Assembly (NCBI GenBank): GCA_000708835.1 | Contig: DF237007.1 | Span: 1-64,000 of the forward strand | Source of the DNA: Klebsormidium nitens | Taxonomy: Eukaryota; Streptophyta; Klebsormidiophyceae; Klebsormidiales; Klebsormidiaceae | Length of the DNA: 64,000 nucleotides | Direction: 5' to 3' | Shown here: positions 46,701 to 58,300 of the stretch, one piece after another | Layout: every line of letters starts with the position of its first letter | Numbering within the stretch: position 1 is the first letter of the stretch | The notes under the pieces: model-generated | The model's input: the letters and a program-made list of their open reading frames with translations, nothing else | The model's database searches: none | Told to the model about the DNA's origin: nothing | Made by a program: the position numbers and the translations under genes

Positions 46701-49319
46701 ACATCGCCCTCTCCGCAGTTAAGACCCCGCTGGCTGATCCTCCAAGACCTGGGGCTAACTTGGAGTCTCACCAAAGCGTTTGCCCGGCCGCATAGCGCGT
46801 TCGAAGCGGAGATCCGAAAGCTTATCGCCGAGAAAGGCGCACCGAAGAAGAGGGTCAGAAAGCCGGGGTCATCCCCCGAGGAGAAGCGAGAGTACTTGGA
46901 GGGGCTCGGAATGGAACCGGGGCATGCGGCCCGGGTGGCGGAGGAGATGAATCATATGACGCTGTCGTGCATACAGAGAAAGGTAGGGTGGGGTTTCGTC
47001 AGGCGCTTGTGCTGTTTTCGAAACCCGTTGCTTTAAGTTGGTTCCATTGAACTCCTGCATGTCCTTTAGTTGTTATACGGAGGCGGCTAGGTGAGTTGCT
47101 CTCCCTTTTGAGGAGTCGTTTCTGGTGTGCACCTTTGTTTCGGAGGAGATGATTACATGACGCTTCTTGCGTACATAGGAAGGTAGAGAAGGGCTTCGTC
47201 GGACACTTATGCTGTTCGTTCAGATTGCTCTGCTTGAGTCGAACTCAAGGGAATTTTCATGCAGCCTGACAATATACGGAGGAGGTGAATCACATGACGC
47301 TGTCGTGCATACAGAGAAAGGAAGGGTGGGGGGTTTGTGCCCTGTCTTCACAATCTGCATCCAGTTAGATCTGTGTACTTTTGTGCGATTTCGTAAGGAT
47401 ACAAAGAGGCAGCCGGGTGACTCGTTTTCCATTTACAGGAGTCAGTTCGGGTGTGCACTGAAATGTTGCATCGAGATCATCTGGTTGGGCTCTGGGGTAA
47501 AGGAAGCTGGACATAGGCAGCGATCGGATACTATAACAAGTCAAGACTTTCTTGAACAGGGACGTCTGACCACACTTTGCAGCAAATCTGTCCACCTACC
47601 GAAGCACTTAACCAGTGATCTGTCTCTCTCTTACACGAATATTGAAGCAGGTTATAGTCTATGGAACCTGGCAGGTGAGCGCCATAGTGAAAGCAACGGC
47701 CCAATCATCTGCTTCGTTTCTTGTTCGGAAAAACGTCGAGGACTTGTAGCGGATGCAAAGTCCTGAATTTCTGAATCCTTTTCGAAATCCGAACCCGTTA
47801 TCCCGATAGTAGCCTCTAATTCCCCAGACGCTGTTGCGGATTGTACGCTGATGAGATTGAGCATGACCCCCATTGTGACGCAGATTGTGACACCGGAGCG
47901 TTTCCTTCGCACCCTGCACAGCAACGGCAATCAGATTGGCAGATCTCTAATTCCCTTTCCTTGACCTCAGAACCGAAAGTCTAAACTCCAGAATATCTCC
48001 CGCAGGTTTCCACGATGTTGGGTCTTGGGATGACTTCACAGCAGGTCGTGACGACGGTGGAGCGCTTCCCCCGCATTCTGCACAGCAGCGCCAACTCGCT
48101 TGAGGCCAAGATCCGTTTCCTGACGGAAGACATGGGCCGCTCCTTGGACGAGCTCGTCGGCTACCCGTCATTTATCTCTCTTAGTTTGCCAAACCGGGTA
48201 AGTAACCCTTAAAGTTATCGTGGGTTTGCTTGGTTTCTTTGCCCTGTCGCTTGGTTTCTGTTCTTGGTGCACGTTGGTTGAAAGTCTCAGTCCTTTACCA
48301 TTCGGCTACCCCTCCTTTCTCTCTTAGCCTGCCGAACCGGGTCAGTAGGCCGTCGACTGCCCTGGTCCGCAGATTGGATACCGTACCCCCGTGACGCTTG
48401 GGCAGAATACTTATTTTGGATCTGCCCTAAATCTCAAACTTCTTGGTCAAAATTGCCCAGTTTTGGCAAAATTCAGGAAATCATCTGCCCCCTTTTACAA
48501 GCCCTTTTTGCCACTTTTCCTGCTGTAGACCAGCACAAGTGACGAGATTTGGACTTTGCCCATTCTTCCAAACATTTGGGAAAATGGTCAAAATCATGTG
48601 CCCAATTCGCAAAGTGGATGAAAAATAATCTATTGGACAAAAATGTGCCCAAGCGTCATGGGGGTACGGTACTTTGCTTTGTCGCTTGTCTTTTCTGCTC
48701 TTGGTACAAGGTTTTCCCTTTCGGCCCCCTGCCCTTCTGGTCAGCGATCTTGTGTAGCGCAGGAGGCATGGGATTCTTGGATTGGCGGTATGATGGACTT
48801 GTCCGTCGTCTTGTCGCCGCTTTGTGCCGCTCTTCTTGTACTCCGCAAGTCGTCTGGTTGTATGCTTGACTGCTCCATCAGAAAGTTGCGTTGTGGGAAA
48901 GTTGAGTCGTTGGAGCTTGTCTTAGTGAAAGCAAGATCATGCAGACGACTTGCGAGGAGGCACAGGAGAAGCGGCCTTCTGTTGGCAGGTCTTAGAACGG
49001 GTGTTTAGAGGTCTTGAATCTTCTTCTAAGAAGATGCATCTGCTGGCCGGAGCTCTTATTACGATTATCTTGGTCAGTCTTTAACCTTCGTCAACCCCAC
49101 CGAAAGTGTACTTCTTATGCGTCACATAACCCGTATTTGCGTCCCATGCAGTTACGGCCGCGCTACGCTCGCCTCCAAGAAGAGGGCATCACGTGGTGGA
49201 GCCTGAACCACGCCTTCGGCCGGCCAGACGCGGAGTTCAACGCGCGAATAGAACGGTGGATCGAAGCAGGACGCCCCATCAGGGGTACGCCCAAAGGGCA
49301 TGCTAGCGCAAACGGCTGA
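40760..49319 (+). CDS. mTERF-domain organelle gene-expression factor
   Basis: Ten exons, 40760..41454, 42185..42387, 43240..43391, 43816..43935, 44652..44774, 45277..45570, 46218..46409, 46719..46982, 48006..48197 and 49152..49319, give 800 residues. mTERF proteins bind organelle DNA or RNA through a solenoid of ~30-residue helical repeats with a Pro at a fixed place and act in transcription, splicing or translation. Repeats seen include MIQRCPRLLSQSP, ARTVTAFPGILCYSVDKHL, AGLIRQYPRLFSFSL, VDLVVRKPVLFDW, RKAVMRHPAVLV, ANVLAENPGLSL, VTILARFPATF and TTVERFPRIL, with the typical C-terminal SLDELVSYPAFISLSL and LRPR. The N-terminus (about 200 residues) is poorly conserved and basic, as in a targeting region. 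ATG 40841 (MASSAAF) is an equally good in-frame start. Exons 7 and 9 are both 192 bases and homologous, each followed by an exon opening with LRPR, showing an internal two-exon duplication. Intron 9 carries a MITE. Confidence 0.9.
41505..41645 (+). repeat. Two echoes of the mTERF exon 1 donor region
   Basis: The exon 1 end with its donor (about 41430-41490: GCGGTCAGTATGATTCAAAG, then GTGGGGCTGGTG) is repeated twice in the intron, near 41512-41580 (GCTGTCAGTATGG, then AAGTGGGGGAAGTG and GAATTGTTCAATG) and near 41589-41660 (GCTGTCAGGATGGAGCTAAG, then GTGGGGGTGGTG). Spacing is about 80 bases. The third copy keeps a GT at the donor position. Confidence 0.75.
44566..44592 (+). repeat. Echo of the 5' end of mTERF exon 5
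   Basis: GTTTCTGCTGGAGCTGGGCC occurs here and again at the real exon start (44651-44670), 80 bases downstream. The upstream copy has GCGG where the real site has GCAG, so its acceptor AG is lost, and it runs into a stop (CTTAG) at once. Confidence 0.85.
47136..47345 (+). repeat. Two echoes of the 3' end of mTERF exon 8
   Basis: The exon 8 end and donor (46945-47010: CATATGACGCTGTCGTGCAT, then AGAGAAAGGTAGGGTGGGG) recur at about 47136-47215 and 47280-47345. The second echo is closer (CACATGACGCTGTCGTGCAT, then AGAGAAAGGAAGGGTGGGG) but has lost the donor GT; the first keeps GGTAG but has more changes. Confidence 0.85.
47853..47937 (+). repeat. Echo of the 5' half of mTERF exon 9
   Basis: Aligns to about 48015-48100 of exon 9 with an insertion. 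Shared pieces include ATGAC, GTGACG, GGAGCG, TTTCC or TTCCC, and CTGCACAGCA. It codes a broken version of VVTTVERFPRILHSS and lies about 150 bases upstream in the preceding intron. Confidence 0.7.
48295..48352 (+). repeat. Echo of the 3' end of mTERF exon 9
   Basis: TCGGCTACCC, CTCTCTTAG, then TGCC, AACCGGGT and AGTA match the end of exon 9 and its donor (48160-48205). The echo has GGTCAG where the real donor has GGTAAG. Confidence 0.8.
48381..48669. mobile_element. TA-flanked MITE (Stowaway-like) in mTERF intron 9
   Basis: Left end CCGTACCCCCGTGACGCTTG (continuing GGCA) at 48381-48404 reappears as reverse complement ending at 48669, with one mismatch in 24 bases. Both ends are flanked by TA (48379-48380 and 48670-48671), the target duplication of Tc1/mariner elements. 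The 289-base interior encodes nothing convincing. The element interrupts a diverged direct repeat: sequence near 48234-48275 (TTTCTTTGCCCTGTCGCTTG) resembles that just after the right end (48672 onward, CTTTGCTTTGTCGCTTG). Confidence 0.75.
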
Positions 49320-52300
49320 TCCAGCCAAAAAGTTGATAGGGCCTCGGGGGCCGTAAGGGACGAGTTGCGCACACAGTGACTACGCATTGGATGTACGGTA
49401 GGACGAGTTCTTGTCAAAGCACGCGATGGAAAGCCAGGTTAATTATCTAGCATAACCGATTCCAATGACCCATATGTGTTGGCCCGGCCAAGGCACTCCG
49501 AAACTGCCACGAGAAAGCATGTGCAACGTGGACTGCGATCATGTCCTAGACCCCAGGCGGCGGCGGAAATGATTGATCTGCAATTGTCGGTACCCAACGG
49601 ACCATATTTTTTAGTTTGATTATATATTGCATGCAGTATTTGGTACAGCGTTAAATGCTCCGTCCATTCGTAATCACAAGCTACCTACGGTGGGTTCCGG
49701 CCGAGTCGACTCCGACTCGAACCGCAACGAAATTGTGGGACCCGGTATCAAATTCTGTCAGTGATACCGGCGGTTCACGTTACGCTGAGTCGGACTTCCG
49801 AAACNTGTACGGTTCGAGTACTCAGGAATTTTTGCTCGGCCGTAAGTGAGTGTCATGAAGTTGTAAACAAGTGTATTATTTTACACTTTGACGGGAGCAT
49901 GAAAATGCCACACTAAGATGCGGCTTATGCAACATGCAGAAACCTTTGACAAGCTAAAAAAAATGTTGGGGGACCGTCATTAGCTGTCCTTTGAAGCTCC
50001 AACATCATGTTTTGTTCAGGACAAATCTCAAATAGCAGCATAGGAGGCGCAAAGTTGGCCGCCATTGTTGGATTTTGAAGAGCGCCTTCTCTTACACTCC
50101 TATATCAAATCTCTGCACTCTTCTTTCAGTCTGGGTACCGCGGTACTCGTGCACGGTACAAGTCGGAAGTTCCGACCAAGACCATGAAATTTAAATTTGT
50201 CGGCCGCGCAGACTCGAGTCTCGCGCGACGGTACCGTACCTCCGGGTAGTACGTAATTGCCCGTTTGATCGACGTGTCAGGAAAAGCTCGATTCATGAAT
50301 TCGGACCCGATTCTCTAGTACGGCCGAGTACGATCGTTAGTACTGCGTACAAAATGTGTCGCGACGCGTGACACCGGTCATACAAATTTGAAACCCGACC
50401 GTCGCGCGGTCGATACCGTCGAGACCCACCATAGGTAGCTTGTGATCTGGGTAAGGGGCCCAGCTGCTTGTGGGTTACTGCATTCACAACTTCGAGCTTA
50501 CCGTCGGCGCGTTCTGATGACTCTGCCGCGGTTGCTCTCAGTGCGCGGATCTGACCGTACTGAAAGCAACCATCATAAATTGGCCCCGCGCGATATAGCA
50601 CCATGCCTTTCATAGTGCACGCGGGCGCTTGTAGAGAAGTCATCTTGAGGCAGAATGCATGTGGGCCCCGCAGATGTATTGGGTGGAGCGGCTGGCCGCG
50701 CCGAGTAATGTACCCGTCAACTTTGTACGTAAAGGTCGAAGTCCGAACTCAGATCCTAGCATATGATCAGCATGAGTCACCAATCTCGCCGAGGGCGGAC
50801 TCTTCAGAGGACGCTCCCATTGCTTCACTCAGCTCGCGCGATTACCCAGGATCTACCTCCCAACTTTCGATCGTTGCGTTTTGCATACCCTGTCGAAATG
50901 CAAGGTCTAGGTGCGTATGAATACGTCAAGTCAACCGAGCTACGCTGTGTTCTGCGGATGGGGTAGGGCTGGAGTGGTTTGGACCGCCCGGCCCCTCGGC
51001 CTGCGCATGCGGGTCGCTTCCCCCTTAAACCCTTGCAAGCGCGGCCGGCCGCGCGCGACCTCGATGACCAGTGATGGTTAGATTGAACGAGAAATATTGT
51101 ACTGTATCCACTAACGAAGCACAGAAGCCGGCTTTCTTCCACGTTTGGTCGTGAGCAGCTTCTCCTTCATCCTTGACAAAAGTTACACATTCAAGCTCAG
51201 GCTCATAGATGACCTTGTTGGACAAGCACCATGTTCTGCGCGTGCTTGTAGACAGACAATCTATGGGTTGGATCGTATTTTCAGGGTCCGCTTTTGTTGC
51301 GAGGCCTATCTTGTCACACTTCGCTGTTCTGTGAGTATCACCTTCGCGGATAAACTGGTTTAAGGCTTAAATGTTGATGATCAGCGCCGACGTTTGCGTG
51401 TGTTTCATTGAGTGCAAAGATTTGATTCGTGCATAGATGCTGAAACTGGAATAAAAGCAGATTACTTCTCAGTTTCACGAGATCGTAGTGCCCGTTGTAC
51501 ACCTCGGACGCAGCCATGCAAATGCCCGTTAAAACCTCACTTCTATCTAATTATCCATGACGAAGCATAGAACAGGCTGCACACCGTTCATGTCGATGAC
51601 AGACCCGCTGGTACATCGTGAATCGATTCATGCAGTAAGTTCTCTTGTGTTGCCGCTCTTGTGACGCAGACAAGGTCTAGTGTTCAGCCCGTTACAATCA
51701 GAACACTTGGTTTCCAGCTCTATGCGCAAATATAACTTTTTATTTGCCCAGTATGCAGTGCATTGAATAGAACTAGGAATGTGTTGGTTCTTAACCACAA
51801 GGCTGACATTAATTGGAGCCTGAGCTGATCATTAGCGACAGTGTTGCATCAAACGGCTATAGTCAGAAGCTTGAATATGCGCTATCGCGCCAGCTGCATG
51901 CGTTCCCGTTCCCTGTAGCTTGCCATAGTTCGTTAATAGTGAGAACGTGGACAAATATGCTGATCTTTGATCGCACATGCGACCGGCGGGCAAATCGTTT
52001 GGGAGGTATACACAGAATTGAATTTCTTAAAGCGGCTTACTTTTACATGGGCAGGCGTTCTGCGGCAGCATCGACCACAGGAGGAGACTTCTTTTTGCCC
52101 GCGCAATCAACGGAACCTGAATTCTATCTTGGCGCAACCAGAGGCGTTTCAATCTGACTTCGATGGGAACATTTGCGAGCCTAAACTATTGCGTGATCCT
52201 GGCCGTGCATGTACACTCTGCTTGCTCCTAGCACAGAGTTCTGGCTGATTCCTGCACATTTGGAGGTGAATGGCTGTTCGGCACCCCATTTTGTACGTTC

Positions 52301-52385
52301 GGCACCCCATTTTGTACATGACTAAGATTTGCGGGTTAAGCCTTCCTTTGGAGTTGCCCGTCTTTATTTGTCAACACAATATGCT
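49320..52385. other. Intergenic between two convergent genes
   Basis: Three kilobases between the 3' ends of the mTERF gene (+) and the histidine kinase gene (-). It has many short palindromic words around GGTACC and CGAGTC at 49670-50420 and one N at 49805. No coding block with splice support or family match was found. It may contain a decayed mobile element, but I see no terminal repeats. Confidence 0.45.
52276..52317. repeat. Perfect tandem duplication, 2 x 21 bases
   Basis: GTTCGGCACCCCATTTTGTA plus C occurs twice back to back, at 52276-52296 and 52297-52317, just downstream of the histidine kinase stop. Confidence 0.95.
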
Positions 52386-55300
52386 CTACTTTCGGAACCG
52401 CAACACGGTTTCTACCAGCTCCAACTTCTTTACCGGTTTGGTCAAGACAGCATCCATGCCGGAGACGATGCACCGGTCCAGATCGTCCTTGCCCGAGTTC
52501 GCAGTAAGAGCGATAACGGGAGTATGGCCAAGTTGGGCCGATTCGATTCGCCGGATTTGAATGGTCGCTGCGTACCCGTCCATGATCGGCATCTGCATTC
52601 AGCAAAGAAATCCTGTCTCGGTATTCTTGTTTCATCGTACGTAGATGTAGATTAAATCAGCAAAATCTTGAAACCCTGCATCTTGTTTACAGATTAGCGA
52701 GCTCGGAACCGCGTCCTCTTCAGATCCTAAATTGTTTTACACCCATGAGGCTTGCCAGACACTTTCCTGGTTCTAAAAGCGGATTGGATTGCACAGATTG
52801 CGAGGTTGATGCACGCGCACGCTGCTCGCAGATCGTGGACACGGACCCAGAACAGGATCAAACACAAAACCAGCTTGGGGGCGCAATTCAACCTCTGCGG
52901 TCACGAACGCAACATTCTTCAGTCTACTTTGCAAAAGCGTTAGCGCGACCAGATTGTCGAATTCTGCTCCGCAGAACTCGCAACTTCGCATCAGAATGCA
53001 GGCAGCCGTACGTTACATCCGTACAATGGAAATAAAGCAGAATCAAAAACTCCCGGCAGCACTTAATCGACATTTCAAGTATTATTAACGATGAACTCCA
53101 AAACTGACGAATGGGATAGGACTGGCTTACCTGGCAGTCCATGAGGATGAAGTCAAACTTCTTTCGGCGGGCTCCATCTGCATCGAAAAGGACCGCCAGG
53201 GCTTCCTCCCCGTCGCCTGCCGTTTCTACACGCGCGCCCAGCTTCTCCAAGCTTCTCCGCGCGAGCTGCGCGAGCACCGCGTTGTCCTCCACCAGGAGCG
53301 CAGACAGGCCGTCGAAGGCTCGGCTCGGCTCGGTGGAGCCCTGATGCGAATCAGAAGGCGCCACGTGGCTGTTTCCGACACCTGGCGACGGCGCGTCGCC
53401 GTTTTCAGAGTCGGAGAAAGAGCTTGCGTCTCCTCGGTTTTCGAGGGTCACGTGCGGGCCGGGGATTGGGGTGAACGGCTCTTGGGGATCGGCCCGGGAC
53501 GCTGCTACCGAGTAGAGTAGGTGCTCTAGCTTGGACCGGTACAGCGGCTTGTAGACCACGTGCGCCGAGGGCACGGCCTTGAGCATGCCCCGAGTGGCCG
53601 CAGGGGTATTGCTCCGCACAATCCAGAAGATGGTGATGGCGCCGCTCGATCCTGCAGAACATAGCAAGCAATTGAATTCTGACGTCTTGGGCGGGGGCAA
53701 AGGCGGAACTGACACCGCGGGCAGAAGCAGCATCTCCTTCCTTTCAGAAGGTTTTTCCGAGGACCGGAGTCAACTTTTTCTTGGAAATTGCTGGATTCGT
53801 ACACATGCTGAGACAACTTATTTCTTCAAGATTACCCAAAATTTCCGCAGCGAGGTCGTGGCAGGGAGGTGCTTCTACCCAACGAAAGACAATTGTCACT
53901 GAGTGAATATTGGATCAAGATTCTGCACGAGAGTCGTAGATTTGCAGAAGATGGCATTTGACGAACATGACAGGATTAAGCTTTCAGCAATATTTGTACG
54001 CCTAGCCCTTCTTCAGGTAGAAGCGTCCATCAAAACCGCACCTCCGCCATTCGGAAATTAGTAAGGAGCAGAAAGGAAAGTCTGTGAAGCCACAGTTCCC
54101 CCTTGCGAATACAGAACAGAGGCTCGAAGTGCAAACAAAAGCTCAAAGCCAGTGACGTCAAGCTATACAGATAAGCATGACGCGATGTGTGCAGCTAAGC
54201 CCGACGCTTTGTGTTCCAAAAACCTCCTCACCTCCGTCAGTCTCCAAAACCGCATTCAGCCGACGCAGCTCCTGATCCAGGCGCTCGGGGTCCTCTGCTC
54301 CGGGCACGATCGACAGCTCGAGCATCGCACAGTCAAACTCAAAGTGCTCCGCGCGCGGTGCCCCGGGCGTGGCCGGGTCAACCTCGACGTCTCTACTAGA
54401 CAGCCGCGGCTTGAACAATACCGGGCGCCCCAGATCCAGCGGCTCTTCGTCCGAGTGGACCGACTCCTGGGAGCTTCTGAGCACGCTCGGTCGCCTGAGA
54501 ACGGCGTCCTCTGGGGACAGATTTGCCCCGGGGGCTTGCACCGGGGTCGACCTGAGATCGCTGTCGCGCGCGAGCGTTTGGATCGCCACCAGGGCCTCTT
54601 CCCAAGACGACGCCTCGACGACCATCGCCCCGAGCTCGCGCAGAGTGTGCGCCGTGACCGACCGGGTCAGGAAGTGCGTCTTCGCCAGGACGATGTTGAC
54701 CGCGCCAAACCGCGCGACGCGGCTCGGGCTGCGTAAGAGCGCCGAGGGGGCCCGGAGACTCTGCGACCTTAGCACGGACGTGCCACGTGGCTTCGTCTGG
54801 AACGTCAGATCGAAGCGGATGAAGCAGCCCGGGGAGTCCTTGTCGACGATCGCGATCTGGCCCCCCATGCTTTGCACCAGCTTCTTCACAATCCCCAGGC
54901 CCAGCCCCGTGCCGCCGTATGCCTGCGTGGTTGCACCGCCGTCCGCTTGTGAGTAGTCTAGAAACACCAGCTCGCGCTTTTCCCGGGGAACGCCGCAGCC
55001 GGTGTGTTCGACTTCGAACTGGAGCCTGAGTGCGCCAGAAGAGACGCCCGGAGGATCGGCGGCCGCGGCCGCGCTGGTCCTCAGAGTGCAACGGATCAGA
55101 ACGTAGCCGGCCTGCCAGGAAGGTCCATAGCGAAGTTTTAGCTCCTAACTGGAAACGGAAGCATGCCTGGTGCATACAAGCTAAAAGCGGACGAATATCT
55201 CCGGTGAGTCCTTTAGAAGCTTGAGCAAACAAGCAGCGACACGGATTGCCGGACGGGTTCAGCCCTTTTCACCCGGGTAAGTGCTCGAAGGGGATAAAGG

Positions 55301-58300
55301 ATCTGCAAACGCTGGCGACTTGTCAGACTCGATCGCTCACCTTGGTGAACTTGATACTATTGCTCAGAAGATTTGAAAAGATCTGCCGGGTACGCGTGGC
55401 GTCGCCAAACACGGTATGAGGCACACCGGCTGCAACCAGGAAGACGTAGATGAATCCTCATTCCGCTTCGACTACCATCGGAGGTTGGATCATTGCCAAT
55501 CTTGTCCACCTGGAGTATTCTCGTTCTCCAATGACCACGAGCGGGGCAGCATGTATGCTGCATAGCGCAGATTGGCGAACGGGTGACGCAGGCGGGACGG
55601 AACACAAAAGCAGAACAAAGTACTTCTTGGTATTGCAGTACAGTAGCTACAACTAGTCGCTTACCTGGAATGTCGAGGCACAATTCCAAGCCCTTCTTGG
55701 CACACTGAGTGCTGAATGCATCCGCCAACGACTCTATATTTTCAATGAGAGCAAAGGGAGCCTCGTCCAGCACCAGCTTGCCAGCTTCTATCTGCACTTG
55801 AAAGGAAAGGTTCAGCCGAAAAGCGGTTTACCTCTTTGTTATGCTGAAGAAGGTCATAGCAGGGAGTGCTTCATATGATGCGACGGTCGTCGTATTCCTG
55901 ACCCAACTCTGATCAATTGCTGCTGTCAAGCTTTAGACGGGAGTATGGCAAGCCAAAAGGCTCGGGCTTTCACGTACCTCGAGTCAAGCGCTTGAAGGCT
56001 CACCTTGCTGAGATCCAATAATTCGTTTAGGAGGTTCAATTGGTGCTCAACACAGCCCTTGGCCTGGTTCACTTGCTTGACTTGTTCTTCGTCGAGACCC
56101 GTTTCCAGAAGGGCGTCATGCAAACCCAACACTGCTGCGGACGGGTTCCTCAGATCGTGACTGCAGGCACAAAGTCAGCGGAATGTTAAGCGCAATCGAG
56201 GTTTGCGAGAAACCGTGGCGAATGATTTGTCGGAATTCCTCTAAAACGAATCAGGATCAGCTGACCAAAGAGAGATCTTGAAAATCGATTAATGCAGCAA
56301 CTTGTCAAACAGCTTCAAAATCACGGTTAAGTCGATGCGGAACGGTTAACTATCAGAACAAAGTCTCTTCGAGACTGACCCTCTGTCCTGCCTAAACAAA
56401 AATGAGCTTTGATCACGTGACGCAGGAAGCGACTCTCACCTCATACTGGCTAGGAACCTGGTTTTAAACTCGTCTCGCATCTCAGCCCGCCTTTTAGCTG
56501 CTAGATTCGCGATAAGCTGTGCTTTGAGCTGCATTTCCTTGTTGATCGGATTCGTGAAGAGAAAAACGCAGAGGCCCCCGACTGCCACCACCGCTACTGT
56601 ACTGGAGATGATTACGACCTTCACATATTGGGAGCTGGAGTCGATATGTCCCATGACTGCTTTCTTCGGGACAGCTAGATACTCCCAGATGGTGACGTCT
56701 TGTAGCTTTACCGCTTGCTTTTTCAGAAAGTAGGGAGCTCCCATTATAGTCACTACGGCTGTGCTGTTACCAAGCCTGCCAGACCTATCAATCTCAGCGG
56801 CCTGCTGGACCACGACACTCGTCGACTCATTTGGCCGCAGGAGGTGACGAGAGGCCGTGCTAGGCCTGTCGTTGTCTGCCACGGAATCGCTAACCAGAAA
56901 CGTCCCGTTTGTGAAGAACAGCACCCCACCCCTAAGATTGAACTGGCGCACGCGCTGATCGATGCTGGTCAAATATTGCGTGATGGCAACAACCCCAATT
57001 GCTTCGCCTGTATCTTGCACCACTACCCGGCTCATGACGAGAATCGGCTTCCCGAGAGTACCGACGAGGATTTGCATCCCCAACCCTCTAGAGGATGTCA
57101 TAGCTTGCATATACCAGCCTCGAGTCCGGAAGTCTAGGGGAGCTAGAGCGACTACGCTTTCCATTCCATACAGGGGGTAAGCAGTGGTTGCATCCACAAC
57201 CTGAGGGAAAGTCATTGTCAAGGATCAGGTTCAAAGTCACCTTAATAAAAGGCCTTTCCTTCGTCGCATTTGGTAAAGACGTCGCATGGTGCAATTCGAG
57301 GGAATGAAAAAGATGCAGGCAAAACACTTCCAATCGAACGTGAACTCTTCATTGAAAAGCGTTCAGAGGGTATCACTCCCGTATCACTCTTCAGCGTTCG
57401 ACCGTCTTGAAGTGCTTGCAATGATGATGCCGTAAAAGCCATGAGATCAGGGCATAGGGCATCGTGCGCAAACTCACCGTGGAATACTGTGGCACCTCTT
57501 GACCCTCGGGTACAGTCTGGTTGTTGAAAGTTAGAAGGAACGTTGAGTTTGCCAAGGAGTCTGAAGAGTTGGTGGGACGGCTCAGAAAACTGTGCCTACA
57601 TGACCAAAGCAAAGGCAGAGATTGAGAAATGAAAGTCACCAGCATCAGACTCTCTAATATAGCATGGATTGCAATGCCTACCTCTTCCGTCAGGGTCAAG
57701 CAGGACGTACCAGTCTTGCTGAATCAATGCTCGCTGCAACTTCGGGCTCTCAATATAGATAACGCGCAATCTGGTCCTTGGAGCCTTCTCCAGAGCAGTA
57801 CGATTTCAAACGGAGAACCTGAGCGTTGCTGAAAAGCTGGGGAATTGCTTGTAGAGGCAAAGCCAAGAGAAGAGCTTACAATCCATTTTGTTGTACGAAC
57901 CCAACAACGTCGGCAACCTTGCAGCTCATTATGGTGCTCAGCGTCGACTGGTATACCTGCAATACGAAAGGCAGGTGGAATGGACTATCAGCAATCTTGA
58001 ACAAATCGAAGCAGTTTTGCATTGGAAGGACCCTTCGATTTTGCAGAGTATTGCGTCCAAACCTGGACTCGTTCCGGGTCAGAAGGAGGCAGCACCCTCA
58101 CCGATCACCGGCAGTCCTCAAGATTCTCTGTGCGAAGGAATTATGCATCACTTCGAGGGTTAGCTACCAACAAGGCTCGTCTTAGCTAGGTGACTCCATG
58201 ATGGAGACTCACCATCATTGCGCGGGTACCCTGTGAAACGTTTGCCATTTTCACGTTGTTGTTGAGGACTGCAATGTTTCCTGCAAGAGCTTGCAAGCAT

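Noticed and set aside
49660-50430. Decayed retroelement or LTR suggested by recurring GGTACC and CGAGTC words
   Set aside because: No terminal repeats, primer-binding site, target duplication or polymerase-like frame can be seen.
57776-57831. Alternative kinase exon starting at the strong acceptor near 57831
   Set aside because: In the frame set by the preceding exon it meets a stop after about 26 codons and contains no usable donor.
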